Assembly: GCA_947095585.1 (NCBI GenBank)
Contig: OX352761.1
Span: 33,633,777-33,697,776, forward strand
Direction: 5' to 3'
DNA: 64,000 bases
Source: Nephrocerus scutellatus
Lineage: Eukaryota > Arthropoda > Insecta > Diptera > Pipunculidae
Every line of letters begins with the position of its first letter. Positions within the stretch are counted from its first letter, which is position 1. Shown piece by piece: positions 10,000 through 21,079 of the stretch. The translations under genes were made by a program, and so were the position numbers. A model generated the notes under the pieces. That model had not been told where the DNA came from. It saw only the letters and a list, made by a program, of their open reading frames with translations, and made no database searches.

Positions 10000-10178
10000 A
10001 TACCAGCGGCTTAACTGGAACAAATAACTCATCAGAAACTCAAGCATACCAGCGGTTTAACTGGAACAACCAACATTAGAAGCTCAAAGATACCAGCGGT
10101 TTAACTGGAACAACCAACATCAGAAGCTCAAACATATCAGCGGTTTAACTGGAACAACCAAATCATCATCAAATCATC
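10000..10178 (+). repeat. Four tandem ~45-bp repeats in the EV2 untranslated leader
   Basis: The unit begins ATACCAGCGG and contains TTTAACTGGAACAAC. Copies start near 10000, 10046, 10090 and 10134 (spacing 46, 44, 44). They lie between the primer site and gag, the same place where gypsy carries its tandem Su(Hw) insulator sites. No Su(Hw) consensus is evident, so any protein-binding role is a guess. Confidence 0.85.
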
Positions 10179-10512
10179 AAATCAACCACTGGAATTCATC
10201 AAATAAAAAGGGTTCTTACAATGAGGGTAATTCTCCTTATATTCTGGTAGGTTGAAGTCAAGATATTATTAATTATAGATATATTAAGTAGAGAAAAATA
10301 ATACCTTATTATCTTATCTTATTGAATGACATTTTTTTTTATTAATTAAATTTAATTAAGTGAAAGTGTAAAATACAAGTGATCTTTTAAAAATATATTG
10401 TTCCTTTAAAAGGGTAACCCATATTTTTGAAATTTTTTTAAAAAAAAAAAAAAAAAAGATATCGAAAGCAGTTGAAAAAAAAAATTGTGCTATTTTTAGA
10501 CACAAACCTTTA

Positions 10513-11958
10513 ATGCCTTCCGACAAAAACCCCTTAAAGAGATCATCATTTCCCTACCCTAAATTTACAAAATTATTTAAAAGCCTTAGCTCAATTCCGG
10601 AAACAGTTCAAAGTGAACATCTCGAACTACTTAACGAAATAAACCACACCGTTTGTGAATTCGAAAATATGAATCCCCTAACGAACCCCAACGTAAGTGT
10701 CCAAAATAACAATCCTCCAATAAATCCCAGCATCACTAACGCTTCCAATGCTCTCAATACCCGTGTTATTTTTGATTCTCTCCGCATCCCTGATGCAATA
10801 AAAGATTTACCACGTTTTGACGGAAATCCTCGCCTTTTATATGACTTTATAAATAATGTAGAGGAAATATTAATGCACTTGAGAGGTATAAACGGCACTC
10901 CTTATTGTCAAATCATTTTAAGAGCGGTTAGAAATAAAATAGAAGGACAGGCTAACGAAGTGTTGAACTTATATGGAACCTCGTTATCATGGGAAGACAT
11001 CAAAAATAATTTAATTTTGCATTACTCCGATAAAAGGAACGAAACTTCCCTAATTCGAGATCTGCATTTACTAAAACAAGGTTCAAGGACCGTAGAAGAA
11101 TTCCACAGCGAAGTTGTTGAGATCCAAGCTACAATGAGCAACAACGTCTTAATTCATGAAACTGACGTAAATGTTATTAAGGCAAAAAAAGATATGTTCG
11201 CAGAAATGTGCTTAAACACTTTCCTATCCGGTCTTAGGGAACCCCTTGGTTCCAACATACGAGCAATGAAACCTACTACACTAGCAATAGCTTTATCATT
11301 TTGCATCCAGGAACAGAACATGTTTTACATGAAATACGACTATCGTTCTCAAAGGCAATATAGAAAACCATCTTACCATCAGTCTCCTATCAGTACACAA
11401 CGCAATTTCAAACCTTTTACTAATCAAACTTACAGACCACATTCCTTCTATCCTCAACCATCAAACCATCAAGTAACACACAATCACCCACAAAATTTTT
11501 CAAATCCAAGATTTACACCCAACCCTAGACCCATTCCTTTTAACTCCTTTGGCTTAAGACACACTCCTTTTCACCAACAAACACAAAGCCTTTCAAGACC
11601 AAACCTTCCAAATCCACAAATCCCACAGTACAACCCCAGATCCTTACCACCTCCCGAACCAATGGAATTAGGATCAGGACATTCACATCTTCGCCAATCA
11701 ACAATGTATCCTAACAGACAATCAAACGTTAGCAGCCAAACAAGACGCAGTAATACACCCCGTTTTTTTAATGAGGAAGTACACAATGTTAACGCACAAA
11801 AAACCTCAAACCATACACCAACTAATCACCTAGACCCATACTACATTCAAGATAGCCAAAATCTAGATGAACTAGACCAATTAACACTTCAAACCATGAG
11901 TGAACTAGATGATACAAATTTTCGGTTACGTGCCCCTACAGAGCAGTCGGATACTTAG
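10513..11958 (+). CDS. gag: Gag polyprotein of EV2
   Basis: A 481-residue structural protein. The central part (residues ~85-270) is a retrotransposon Gag domain: DLPRFDGNPRLLYDFINNVEE, then a helical region with SWEDIKNNLILHYSDKR. The C-terminal half is Pro/Asn/Gln-rich and basic, presumably RNA binding, without a zinc knuckle. The start is the first ATG after a poly(A) stretch. The 3' end overlaps the -1 pol frame from 11913 to 11958. Confidence 0.88.
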   Translation: MPSDKNPLKRSSFPYPKFTKLFKSLSSIPETVQSEHLELLNEINHTVCEFENMNPLTNPNVSVQNNNPPINPSITNASNALNTRVIFDSLRIPDAIKDLPRFDGNPRLLYDFINNVEEILMHLRGINGTPYCQIILRAVRNKIEGQANEVLNLYGTSLSWEDIKNNLILHYSDKRNETSLIRDLHLLKQGSRTVEEFHSEVVEIQATMSNNVLIHETDVNVIKAKKDMFAEMCLNTFLSGLREPLGSNIRAMKPTTLAIALSFCIQEQNMFYMKYDYRSQRQYRKPSYHQSPISTQRNFKPFTNQTYRPHSFYPQPSNHQVTHNHPQNFSNPRFTPNPRPIPFNSFGLRHTPFHQQTQSLSRPNLPNPQIPQYNPRSLPPPEPMELGSGHSHLRQSTMYPNRQSNVSSQTRRSNTPRFFNEEVHNVNAQKTSNHTPTNHLDPYYIQDSQNLDELDQLTLQTMSELDDTNFRLRAPTEQSDT

Positions 11959-14900
11959 ATGTCAACAAACACGGCTCCATCTTACCTTATATACATATCT
12001 CATCCCCTTTCGGTCGCCCCTTAAAATTTTTAATCGATACTGGAGCATCAGCTTCATTCATCAACCCCGAATTTACTCACCACCTCAAACCTGAAAAATG
12101 TTCACCCATTAGCATATCCACAATCCTTAACAATCACCAAATTAACGAAAAAGTTTCAATACCAGCATTCAACGAATTTTATGAACCCGTACAATTTAAT
12201 TTTCTCCTATTCAAATTTCATGGATATTTCGATGGATTACTAGGCCTCGATATCCTCTCTCAACTCCGCGCAAAAATTGATCTAGAAAACAAAACTTTGA
12301 TAACAAAGAATGTTACGTTACCACTCCTATTTAAACCAAATTTCAGTTCTGGAAAACACATAATCCCCTCGAATACAAAAATAATCGTTAAAATACCGGT
12401 AGATGTGTCAAATCGCGATGTCTTTATCAAAAATACACTTGTCGAATCCAACCTTTCAATATCAGAAGGAATTTACACAGCAAAAAATTGGTATTGTCCA
12501 GTCGAAGTCTGCAATAATTCTCCCAGCGATAAAACCCTACTTATAGAACAACCTCTAAAAGTCGAACCTTACCTTTCTTCCAAATTCATTGAAGTAAATA
12601 ATTACAATTTTAACACCTGCGATCCCCAACCACATTTTGGCATAACAGAACTCCTTCGCACTTCACACTTAAACTCAGAGGAAAAGAAAAGCCTCGTAAA
12701 ACTGTTCTCTGAATTTGAAGATATTTTCTTTAAAGAGGGACAAAACTTAAGTTTTACCAACAAAATAAAGCACAAAATTCATACCACAGACGACTTGCCC
12801 ATATACACAAAAACATACCGTTATCCATACTGTCATAAGGAAGAAATTCGAGAACAAATTGCTTCAATGCTCAAACAGGGTATAATCAAACACAGTTACT
12901 CCCCTTGGAGCTCACCCGTGTGGATTGTGCCGAAAAAAAAAGACTCCAATGGAAAACAAAAATGGAGACTTGTGATCGATTTTAGGAAACTTAACGAAAA
13001 GACAGTTTCCGATAGATACCCCATTCCTAACATCAATGAAATACTAGATAAATTAGGTAAATGTTTATACTTTTCGACCTTGGATTTAGCTAGCGGATTC
13101 CATCAAATTGAAATGGACCCAAAAGATGTCGCTAAAACAGCTTTTTCCGTAGACGGAGGTCATTACGAATACCTGAGAATGCCGTTTGGGTTGAAAAACG
13201 CACCCTCGACGTTCCAACGCGTTATGGATAACATTCTCAAAGACTTAGTAGGAAAATATTGCCTAGTCTACCTAGATGACATTATTGTATTTTCCACATC
13301 ATTGCAGGAACACCTAGAAAACCTTAAGAAAGTATTTACTAAACTAAGAGAATCTAATCTAAAAGTGCAATTAGAAAAATCTGATTTCTTACGGAAAGAA
13401 GTTGCATTCCTAGGACACATCGTCACAACCCAAGGTGTTAAACCAAATCCTGATAAAATTCACGCCATCAAACAATTTCCCCTTCCCCGTACACAAAAAG
13501 AGATAAGAGCATTCCTTGGCTTAATAGGATACTACAGGAAGTTTATCAAAGACTTTGCGAAATTAGCAAAACCCTTGACTGTATGCTTAAAAAAAGATAG
13601 GAAAATAGAAATCAACGATGAATATATCAAAACATTCCAAAATTGTAAAAACATTTTAACCAACGATCCGTTGTTACAATACCCCGATTTTTCAAAACCC
13701 TTTAATCTCACAACAGACGCTAGTAATTTCGCTCTTGGTGCCATTTTATCACAAGGCCCAATCGGAAACGACAAACCGATATGTTATGCTAGCAGAACTT
13801 TAACCACATCCGAATGTAACTATTCTACGATAGAAAAAGAACTTCTAGCCATCGTTTGGGCTACGAAGTATTTTAGGCCATACCTTTTCGGTCATAAATT
13901 TAAGATCGTGACAGACCATAAACCATTAACGTGGATTATGAATTTAAAAGACCCTAATTCTAAATTATTACGTTGGCGCTTGAGACTAGAAGAATACGAT
14001 TACGAAATAGTCTACAAGAAGGGCAAGAATAATACAAACGCAGATGCCCTAAGCAGAATTAAAATCGACCATCCAAAAACCTTCCAGGATATTGATATAA
14101 ACATTAACGACGCCATGTCAGTGAACGGCACCAGTGGTTCAACTGTGCATTCCGCACAAACAAATTTAGATAACGGTATACCAATATCCGAAAGACCACT
14201 CAACGAATTTAGCCTTCAGTATATTTTCCAAAAATCTAGTACAGGATCACCCATGACTTTAGAAACTATTTTCAAAAATAAACAACGCAGAGTTATTAAA
14301 GCTAGTATATTCAACGAAGATACAATCATAGATATCTTTAAAAAGTTCCTTTCTCCCAAAAAACTCAATGCAATCTACACTGATGACGAAACTTTTCGCA
14401 AAATACAATCCACCTATTCTAAATTCTTCTCAAGCAACAAAACCTTTCGTCTTATTCGCTGCATAGACATTTTAAAAGACGTAAAAATGGTTCAAGAACA
14501 GGAAGAATTGATCAGAGGGTATCATACAAATAACAATCATCGAGGTATCGAAGAAACGCTTCTCCACCTAAAAAGGACCCATTACTTTCCCTATATGAAA
14601 AATAAAATCACCGAAACTATAAATAATTGTGATAAATGTCAACTATTATAATATGACAGAAGTCCACAAAAAATAAGATACGAAACACCTGAAACACCTT
14701 GTAAACCCCTCGATATTCTACACATCGATATATACACAATCAATAACAAAACCATCCTAACCATTTTAGACAAATTTTCAAAATTTGCAGCAGGCTACAC
14801 AATACCCTCCCGCAACAGCATTCTCATTCTAAAATCCCTTAAACATTACATCAGCATACACGGCATTCCATCCAAAATTGTCTGCGATCAGGGTTCAGAA

Positions 14901-15512
14901 TTTACCTCAAATATTTTTAAAGACTTCTGTAGGCGCTACCAAATTGAACTTCATATAACCTCTTTTCAACAAACGAGCAGTAATTCCCCAGTAGAACGCC
15001 TTCACTCTACCCTAACTGAAATCTACCGCATAATCCTTGCAACAACTAAAGAAAAAAAGATTGATATGGATCACGATGAAATCCTATACGAAACTATATT
15101 TACTTATAATAATGCGATACATTCCGCAACCAAATTTACACCCTATGAGTTATTCTACGGACGCACCTATAAATTCTCTAAAAACCTAGTCTATAAAGAT
15201 GAACACGAATACATTTCCCAACTCACTAAATTTCAAGACGAACTCTTTCCAAAAATAAAAGACAAATTAGAACAATCAACAATTAAGAGAATAGAAAAAC
15301 TAAACATAGACAGAGAAGAACCCGAAAACGTAAATATTAACGAAACTATATATAGAAAAGAATGTAGACGAAACAAACTAACCCCAAGATTCTCTAAGCA
15401 TAAGGTTAAGACAAATCATAGAGTAACACTTCTAACTATAGGCAATAAGAAATTTCATAAATCAAGAATTAAAAAGAAAAAGAAACTCACTAACGAACAA
15501 ACAGATAACTAA
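11913..15512 (+). pseudogene. pol: Pol polyprotein of EV2, interrupted by one in-frame stop
   Basis: The frame is open from 11913 and carries the protease motif LIDTGAS (~12033) and GLDIL (~12244). RT follows, with WRLVIDFRKLNE (~12964) and YLDDI (~13270); RNase H has TDASNFALGAILSQ (~13720) and TDHKPLTW (~13912). The integrase zinc-binding region ends CDKCQLL, immediately followed by TAA at 14649-14651. The same frame then continues to 15512 with the integrase core: HIDIY (~14720), DQGSE (~14887), SPVERLHS (~14986). The stop removes the integrase catalytic core unless it is read through. It is the only break that I see. Confidence 0.9.
11916..11922 (+). promoter_or_regulatory. Slippery heptamer for -1 frameshifting (EV2 gag-pol)
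   Basis: A AAT TTT, in register with gag codons AAT and TTT, is a canonical X XXY YYZ heptamer. It lies in the only window (11913-11958) where both gag and the -1 pol frame are open. Confidence 0.8.
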
Positions 15513-15532
15513 ATAACTGCATTTCAAATTGA

Positions 15533-17209
15533 AAACTCCATTCTATTAGGCTAACCTGGTCAAACGCTCAGAAACTGGAAATCCGCGATCTCACGAAACT
15601 TGAAGGAATACTTCCACTACAACTAGGAACAGCAAAAGTCATTAAAACATACCATAATATCATACACATAGTTAACCTTGACGAATACAAGACAAACGTG
15701 GATAAACTCGAACAAACTTTAGTAAACTTCAATCACCTTAAAGATCTTAAACCCTCTTTAGAGACAACTGCACATAAACTTAGAGAACTCCGCAGTAAAG
15801 TCGAATTCCTAATGCCTATCCTAAGACAAAAGAGAGGACTTGTTAATGGCTTAGGAACAGCAATTAAATTTATAACAGGAAATATGGACGCGGAAGACGC
15901 CGAAAAACTAAGTAAAGAAATAGAAATTTTAAGCCAAAAACAAGAATATCTTCTTAGCAAAGTACCTACGAATTCAAAACTTAATACACAGATGATTGAA
16001 CGATTTAAGAACATAACTACATATATTAATAATCAACAAGACCTAATGAAAAGCTATCTTGAACATTCCCAAAATAGAACAGTTAACTTAATCCGCACCA
16101 ATTCCGACATGCTTACAAACATCCAGTACCTTAACCAATTTAATTTCAACATTGATCTTCTAAAAGACCATATACGCGACATTTCTGAAGCCGTTGTCCT
16201 CGCTAAAGTTAATATTATCCCAAAAATGATTCTTAATCCCGAAGAACTTTTACTTATCCAAGAAACCCTTAATGGTTCAATCGAAATAAAATCAAATGAA
16301 CACCTATACGAGATGTTAGAACTGCAAGCATTTTATAATGGCTCTAAAATAATTTTCAATATCCGCATCCCGATCCTATCACAAGAAGATTTTTCCTTTT
16401 TCCACTTAATACCATTACCTATAAATAAGACAAAAGAAATAATTATTAAACCGTATATATTACTTAATGAACACAGTATCCAATATTTTGACTTCAAATG
16501 CCCTAGAATAGAGAATATCTTTCTTTGTCAAGAGTCTTCACATCAAGAACAAACGGAGAAGTCCACATGCATCGGAAATATTATGAACAACCATCCAGCA
16601 AACTGTGCAGTCAAAGATGTCGGCGAAATTGTCTCAATTTATCAACCAGAAAACAACTACATCCTACTAATCAACATCAATACAACTTTCATCAACTCAA
16701 CCTGCAACAAATTTAAACAAAACCTGAGTGGCTCAGCTCTAGTATACTACGAGAATTGCGAGATAAACATCAACGGGATCACATACAGGAATAGACCAAA
16801 CACCTACTGGGATAAAACTCACATCTTTCCAGCATCATACAGCCGAATATCCTCAAACTATACAATAGAAACCTTTAACATCAAAAAACTAGACGAATTT
16901 AAATTTTCGCAGGAAAAACAAATGGGCATCCTAGTTTGGGAAACAAAACGCAGAGATGGCTACATTATCCTAATCATTATCTCTTTCGCAGCTATAATCC
17001 TGTATCTCCACAGAAGATCCAATCGCTCGAGTCCAACCAACTTTCAGTTACCTGGCCCTCGCTTTACACCTAGGGGGGAGGAGTTACAGACGCAACAACA
17101 ACAACAACATTATCAGCAACCTGCACAGCAAGCCGACAACCTGTGGTCATTGCCACCGGACACCACATCTCCCACATTCCCACAGTTCAACATATTTCGC
17201 AAGAAATAA
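15533..17209 (+). CDS. env: Env-like glycoprotein of EV2 (F-protein family)
   Basis: The frame is open from 15533, just after pol, but has no ATG near its start and no signal peptide in this exon. Gypsy-type env is translated from a spliced RNA, so an upstream leader exon is likely. The frame has a furin-type site (RQKRGL, ~15829), then the conserved hydrophobic and acidic segment, a coiled ectodomain with paired Cys, and one transmembrane helix near 16960-17010 (YIILIIISFAAIILYL). The tail is Gln/Pro-rich and runs 128 bases into the 3' LTR. No internal stop. The lack of a local start is the main uncertainty. Confidence 0.82.
   Translation, partial: KLHSIRLTWSNAQKLEIRDLTKLEGILPLQLGTAKVIKTYHNIIHIVNLDEYKTNVDKLEQTLVNFNHLKDLKPSLETTAHKLRELRSKVEFLMPILRQKRGLVNGLGTAIKFITGNMDAEDAEKLSKEIEILSQKQEYLLSKVPTNSKLNTQMIERFKNITTYINNQQDLMKSYLEHSQNRTVNLIRTNSDMLTNIQYLNQFNFNIDLLKDHIRDISEAVVLAKVNIIPKMILNPEELLLIQETLNGSIEIKSNEHLYEMLELQAFYNGSKIIFNIRIPILSQEDFSFFHLIPLPINKTKEIIIKPYILLNEHSIQYFDFKCPRIENIFLCQESSHQEQTEKSTCIGNIMNNHPANCAVKDVGEIVSIYQPENNYILLININTTFINSTCNKFKQNLSGSALVYYENCEININGITYRNRPNTYWDKTHIFPASYSRISSNYTIETFNIKKLDEFKFSQEKQMGILVWETKRRDGYIILIIISFAAIILYLHRRSNRSSPTNFQLPGPRFTPRGEELQTQQQQQHYQQPAQQADNLWSLPPDTTSPTFPQFNIFRKK
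17072..17081 (+). promoter_or_regulatory. Polypurine tract of EV2
   Basis: AGGGGGGAGG lies directly upstream of the 3' LTR, within the env frame, as in EV1. Confidence 0.85.
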
Positions 17210-17436
17210 AAATGCACATTAATTCATAAGAAATAAAAATGTAGTTCTCACGTTGTAAATCGCAAAGGTGATTGCAAAATTGCAATATCAGCGTCTGCTT
17301 CATTTCCGACCACTGATCACCTTTGCGACAATAGCTTTAATTTTAACTTTGTAAAATAGCGTAAGTTAGTTCTGAGTGAGTTTTGATTCAATAAAGATCA
17401 TTTTTTTTCCCCTAACTAAACAACAGAATTATAATT
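17082..17436 (+). repeat. 3' LTR of EV2
   Basis: A 355-bp direct repeat of 9491-9845, followed by CGCG. It encodes the env C-terminus in its first 128 bases. Confidence 0.95.
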
Positions 17437-17440
17437 CGCG

Positions 17441-18217
17441 CGAAGATGAATGTAAAGGCTCAGAAGATATGAAAAAACAGTTCACCGGCGAAAGAAAGCA
17501 GCCTGGGAGAAGAATCTCGTCCGTGAACTAGAACAGTACAGAGAGCGAGGACCGCACCAGGCACGGAAGTTCTACCAAAGAGTCCGCGGTATGACGCAAT
17601 ATACACCGCGTTGCAAATACTGCAAAGACAAAGAGGGTAATTTGATCGCTGATCTCAAAGGCATCTTACAGCATTGGTGAGTCGCATAACGGCCAGCTTA
17701 CTGAGGAATTGGAGGCTCCACCAATGACCGAAGACCACACTATGCTGCCTCCACCAAGCAAAGACGAAGTTAGTAGAACGATAAATCGGCTCAAAAATAA
17801 TAGGGCCTCGTGATCTGATGGTATCCCTAATAAAATAAAGTATGGGAGGAAGAAGCGATGCCAGAGAACTGGTGAAGAGGCATCTGCTCCATTAGAGAGA
17901 TATTACAACCTGCAGAAATTATCGTCGTATAACGTTGTTGAGTACTGCGTAAAGATTTTCTGCTCTATCGTTCAAGACAGGATAGCCCCATACGCTTAAG
18001 TCACCATTGGTCCATACCAGTGCTTCATCCCAGATAAATCAACAACTGTTCAGATTTACACCCTTAGGCAGGTGATGGAAAAATGTCTAGAGTTTCAAAA
18101 CTCACTACACCATCTTGTTGTAGACTTTAAAGCCGCCTAAAGATAGCATAGCCAGAGTAGAACTTTATAAAGCCATTAGAGAATTCTGCATCACAAATAA
18201 ACTGACACGACTGTGTA
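17441..18217 (+). pseudogene. Non-LTR retrotransposon, linker and RT start (middle piece of the split LINE)
   Basis: This continues the LINE interrupted at 9486. In shifting frames one reads the basic linker (AAWEKNLVRELEQYRERG), a Cys pair (CKYCKDKEGN), then the RT entry (RTINRLKNN ... SDGIP, ~17795) and LVVDF near 18118. Several stops and frameshifts are present. An inverted LINE insertion begins at 18218. Confidence 0.75.
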
Positions 18218-19435
18218 GGTTTTTTTTTTTTATAAATTTATTTTATATTAATAAACAACTTATGAACAACTTCCTGAAAGATGATGGATATCTTTCAGGA
18301 AGTTGTTAACGGCTAATTTGAAGGCCTGCAGATTATAAGACTCGGGAAACACGGGCCAATGATTCCACATCGAAGAGACTCTCGGAAAAAAGGAGGATTT
18401 AAAGTGTTGGGTTCTACATGAAGAAAGTTTTAAGGCAAATCTATGTCGTTTAAGGTCCAAACGAGTGTTTACGTTACTGAGAAAAGGACCTGGAACTAGA
18501 GAACGGGTTTCTAAAGAACATTTACCGTTGTAAAATTTGTAGAAAACAGATAAAGCTCCTACATTTCGTCTGTGCTCCAAAGTATCAAGAGACGAAGTAA
18601 TGGTTACATCGTTTATCAAACGGATAACTCTATTCTGAATTCCATCAAGATAAACCAAATGCGGTCTTGGAGCCCCATCCCACACATATGAATTAAATTC
18701 TAAAATTGGTCTAACATAAGATTTATATAATCTTAATACTTCAGAGGGAGTAGAAGTTACAAGTCTTATGAAGCCCAAACATTGGCTAGCTCTTTTTGAA
18801 ATTTCATAAATATGTTCCTTACAGGAAAGATCACTTTATACTTTTAACCCTAACAACTTAAGTGAATCTGATCTCGCAATGGGGGCACCATTAATAACAC
18901 TTGAATATTCGACAGAATAGTCAAATTCATTAATTCACGCGAACAACTCAAGCGAGAATTGCATTCTTTTTGACTGACAAACTCAATGGAAGCCGATAGT
19001 GTTGTATCATCAGCAAATGAATGGATATCACAGGTGTAGAAGACAACAGGTCGTTAATATATATCAAGAAGAGCGTGGGCGACAAGGATGACCCTTGAGG
19101 CACGCATTGAACATGGGATTACTGTTTGGAATATTAAAATTAGGTACACTAAAACTGATGTCTTCTCGTATAAATAAAATAACCCCACAATGAGGAACCA
19201 AACAGTCGACACGAGAATACCCCGGACATTGAAAATCATTTGGGGTACCCACATAAGAGGCCTGCGTTTCACATAAACTTAGAACCGCAGGTTTATTCGC
19301 GTCAAGATGTGCTACGATCGAGTTGAAATTACTTTTAATGCCGCGAATATTTGTGAAATGAATTTCAAAATAAGAGTTAATTTTACAAAGTAAAAATACT
19401 TTTTAACGTAACTGCTTTTTTGTGCCCGAATCTTC
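18218..19435 (-). pseudogene. Inverted LINE fragment (jockey/CR1-like) with internal deletion
   Basis: On the minus strand an endonuclease start (FTNIRGIKSNFNSIVAHL, ~19365-19310, then CETQAS) is followed almost directly by RT motifs PQGSSLSPTLF (~19105) and FADDTT (~19010), so most of endonuclease and RT is deleted. A 172-residue frame at 18260-18778 is the C-terminal domain (LYKSYVRPILEF ... LEHRRNVGALSVFYKF). A T-run at 18220-18231 is the poly(A) tail of the minus-strand element. Frameshifts occur in RT. It lies inside the split LINE. Confidence 0.8.
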
Positions 19436-19599
19436 GGTAACGTTACGAGATGATGACTTTGTTACGATGGTATTGCTGTAGGCAGTATCCACGCTTGATG
19501 GACAATATCCGTGCAAAAGAATCTGTGATGGTAAGAAACCATTGGCTGCGGTTGAACAATCACCGGATAACGCCTGTATCCGCTCTTCTAATTCAGCAA

Positions 19600-20048
19600 T
19601 TTTTGTCGCAAGGATTTTATTTGACTTTTCCTACAACGGGCTCCGACCACTATCAAGCCCATTCAACATCTATAACGGGCTCAGACGAGGGGATGGACTA
19701 GCCTGCGTCCTCTTCAACCTGGCGTTGGAGAAAATAATCCGAGACTCTGACGTAACGGCGAGAGGAACAATCCTCTATAAGTCAATTCAGATACTGGCTT
19801 ACGCAGACGATATTGACATCGTTGGTAGAAGCGGAAGAGCTGTACAGGAAGTTTTCATCAAGATCGAGCAGGCGGCACGAAATCTGGGGCTGCACATAAA
19901 TGAGAGCAAAACAAAGTACATGGTGGCCACATCTGCGAGTAGAAGAAGAATGTTGGATTGATCCCTCAATTCAAATAGTGGAGCGCGAATTTGAAGTAGT
20001 GCAATCCTTTAACCATCTCGGGTCAACTGTAGCACCCGATAACAGCAT
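19600..20048 (+). pseudogene. Non-LTR retrotransposon, RT catalytic part (right piece of the split LINE)
   Basis: One frame encodes RT motifs GLRRGDGLACVLFNLALEK (~19675) and YADDIDIVGRS (~19800), followed by LHINESKTKYM. It is the same LINE family as the pieces at 8579 and 17441, judged by order and strand. Homology fades after FNHLGSTVAP (~20010-20048). The bases 19436-19600 are not clearly assigned. Confidence 0.8.
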
Positions 20049-20465
20049 GAAACCAGCGACTGGAGTTTACTCCATAAGAATCGATTTTCATATGTATTAC
20101 ACGCCACAGGCCACGCGTCACAAATTTCGTCATTGCAAGCCGAGCCCTAACCAATTGCTTTAAAACAAGTCCCATTAAATTCTGACTAGTAGAGAGTAAA
20201 TACGATAAATACCAGTTCCACTTTTCCACGCATTACAGGCGCCACATAGGACGCGTGATACGCGTCACACGCGGAATATCAAAAACACTGTGTGAGATAT
20301 AGGGACTCACAAAATTTTAGCTCTCTAGGTCGTGTGAAATGTCAAAAACTAACGACTTCACTTTTTGTTTACGCTTTTGTTAACGCTCGATTTGTTAACA
20401 CTCAATATAATTTTTACTCCCGATATAATTTTTTGTGTAATTTTTTGCTATATATGAAAATCGAT
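20049..20465. other. Unassigned AT-rich sequence
   Basis: This carries repeated GTGTGA/CGTGT-type words around 20235-20300 and no coding sequence that I recognise. It separates the LINE remnant from the Gypsy-C leader copy. Confidence 0.3.
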
Positions 20466-20763
20466 TCTCCAATAATAGAAACTATTTCTATAAAATCAGT
20501 GAAAAAAAAATAATAATAAATAATTATAACTCTAGAAAATACGAATCGTTTAATTCAGATTCTGTATAGAGCAGGTTAAAAAATTAATACAAATGTGTTA
20601 ATAAATAAATGTATTATAAGAAATGCATAACAAGTCTAAAAACACAAAAGTTCAATAAAAAAGGGGAGTTTAAAAGCATAAGTCAAAAATCGACAATTGA
20701 AAACAACGGGATTTTTTTTCCTAGATCTCCAACCAAATAACAAAAAAACGTTGACATTAAAAC
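20466..20763 (+). repeat. Gypsy-C leader paralogue, left part
   Basis: This matches the untranslated leader at about 46160-46455: shared landmarks are the ATAGAAACTATTTCTATAAA words, CGTTTAATTCAGATTCTGTA and AACGTTGACATTAAAACTA. The copy is split by Harb-1 at 20764 and resumes at 23999. Confidence 0.8.
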
Positions 20764-21079
20764 TAAGGGCCATATTTATAGACCAAACTACAACCAAGAA
20801 CTACTGTTTTTAATCGTTTTGTTTGGTATTTCTGCTTTTTTTTTTGGGTATTTATAGTCGTCTCTTAAACAACTGTTTTAGCATGGATTTTATTTTGCTA
20901 TTTATAGACATTATCAAAACAACTGTTTTCGAACTAGTGCTACAAAAAAAAAATTGAAAACTGACAGATTCAATTTTGTGGTGTAATCATAATACTGTTT
21001 TCAAAATGAGTCAGCTAGAAGATAACCAAAGAAAAATCCTAATTGATATTATAAAAAAAATAAACATATTTTAGAAAAT

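Larger units (their letters stand above)
9491..17436 (+). mobile_element. Errantivirus 2 (EV2): near-complete Gypsy-type element with a broken pol
   Basis: A 7.9-kb element with two 355-bp LTRs that look identical, flanked by CGCG duplications (9487-9490 and 17437-17440). Contents: primer site, a leader with four tandem repeats, gag, pol, env and a polypurine tract. It is distinct from EV1 in sequence but has the same architecture and target. Pol carries one in-frame TAA at 14649-14651. It lies inside a LINE whose reading continues cleanly from 9486 to 17441, which confirms the boundaries. Confidence 0.95.
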
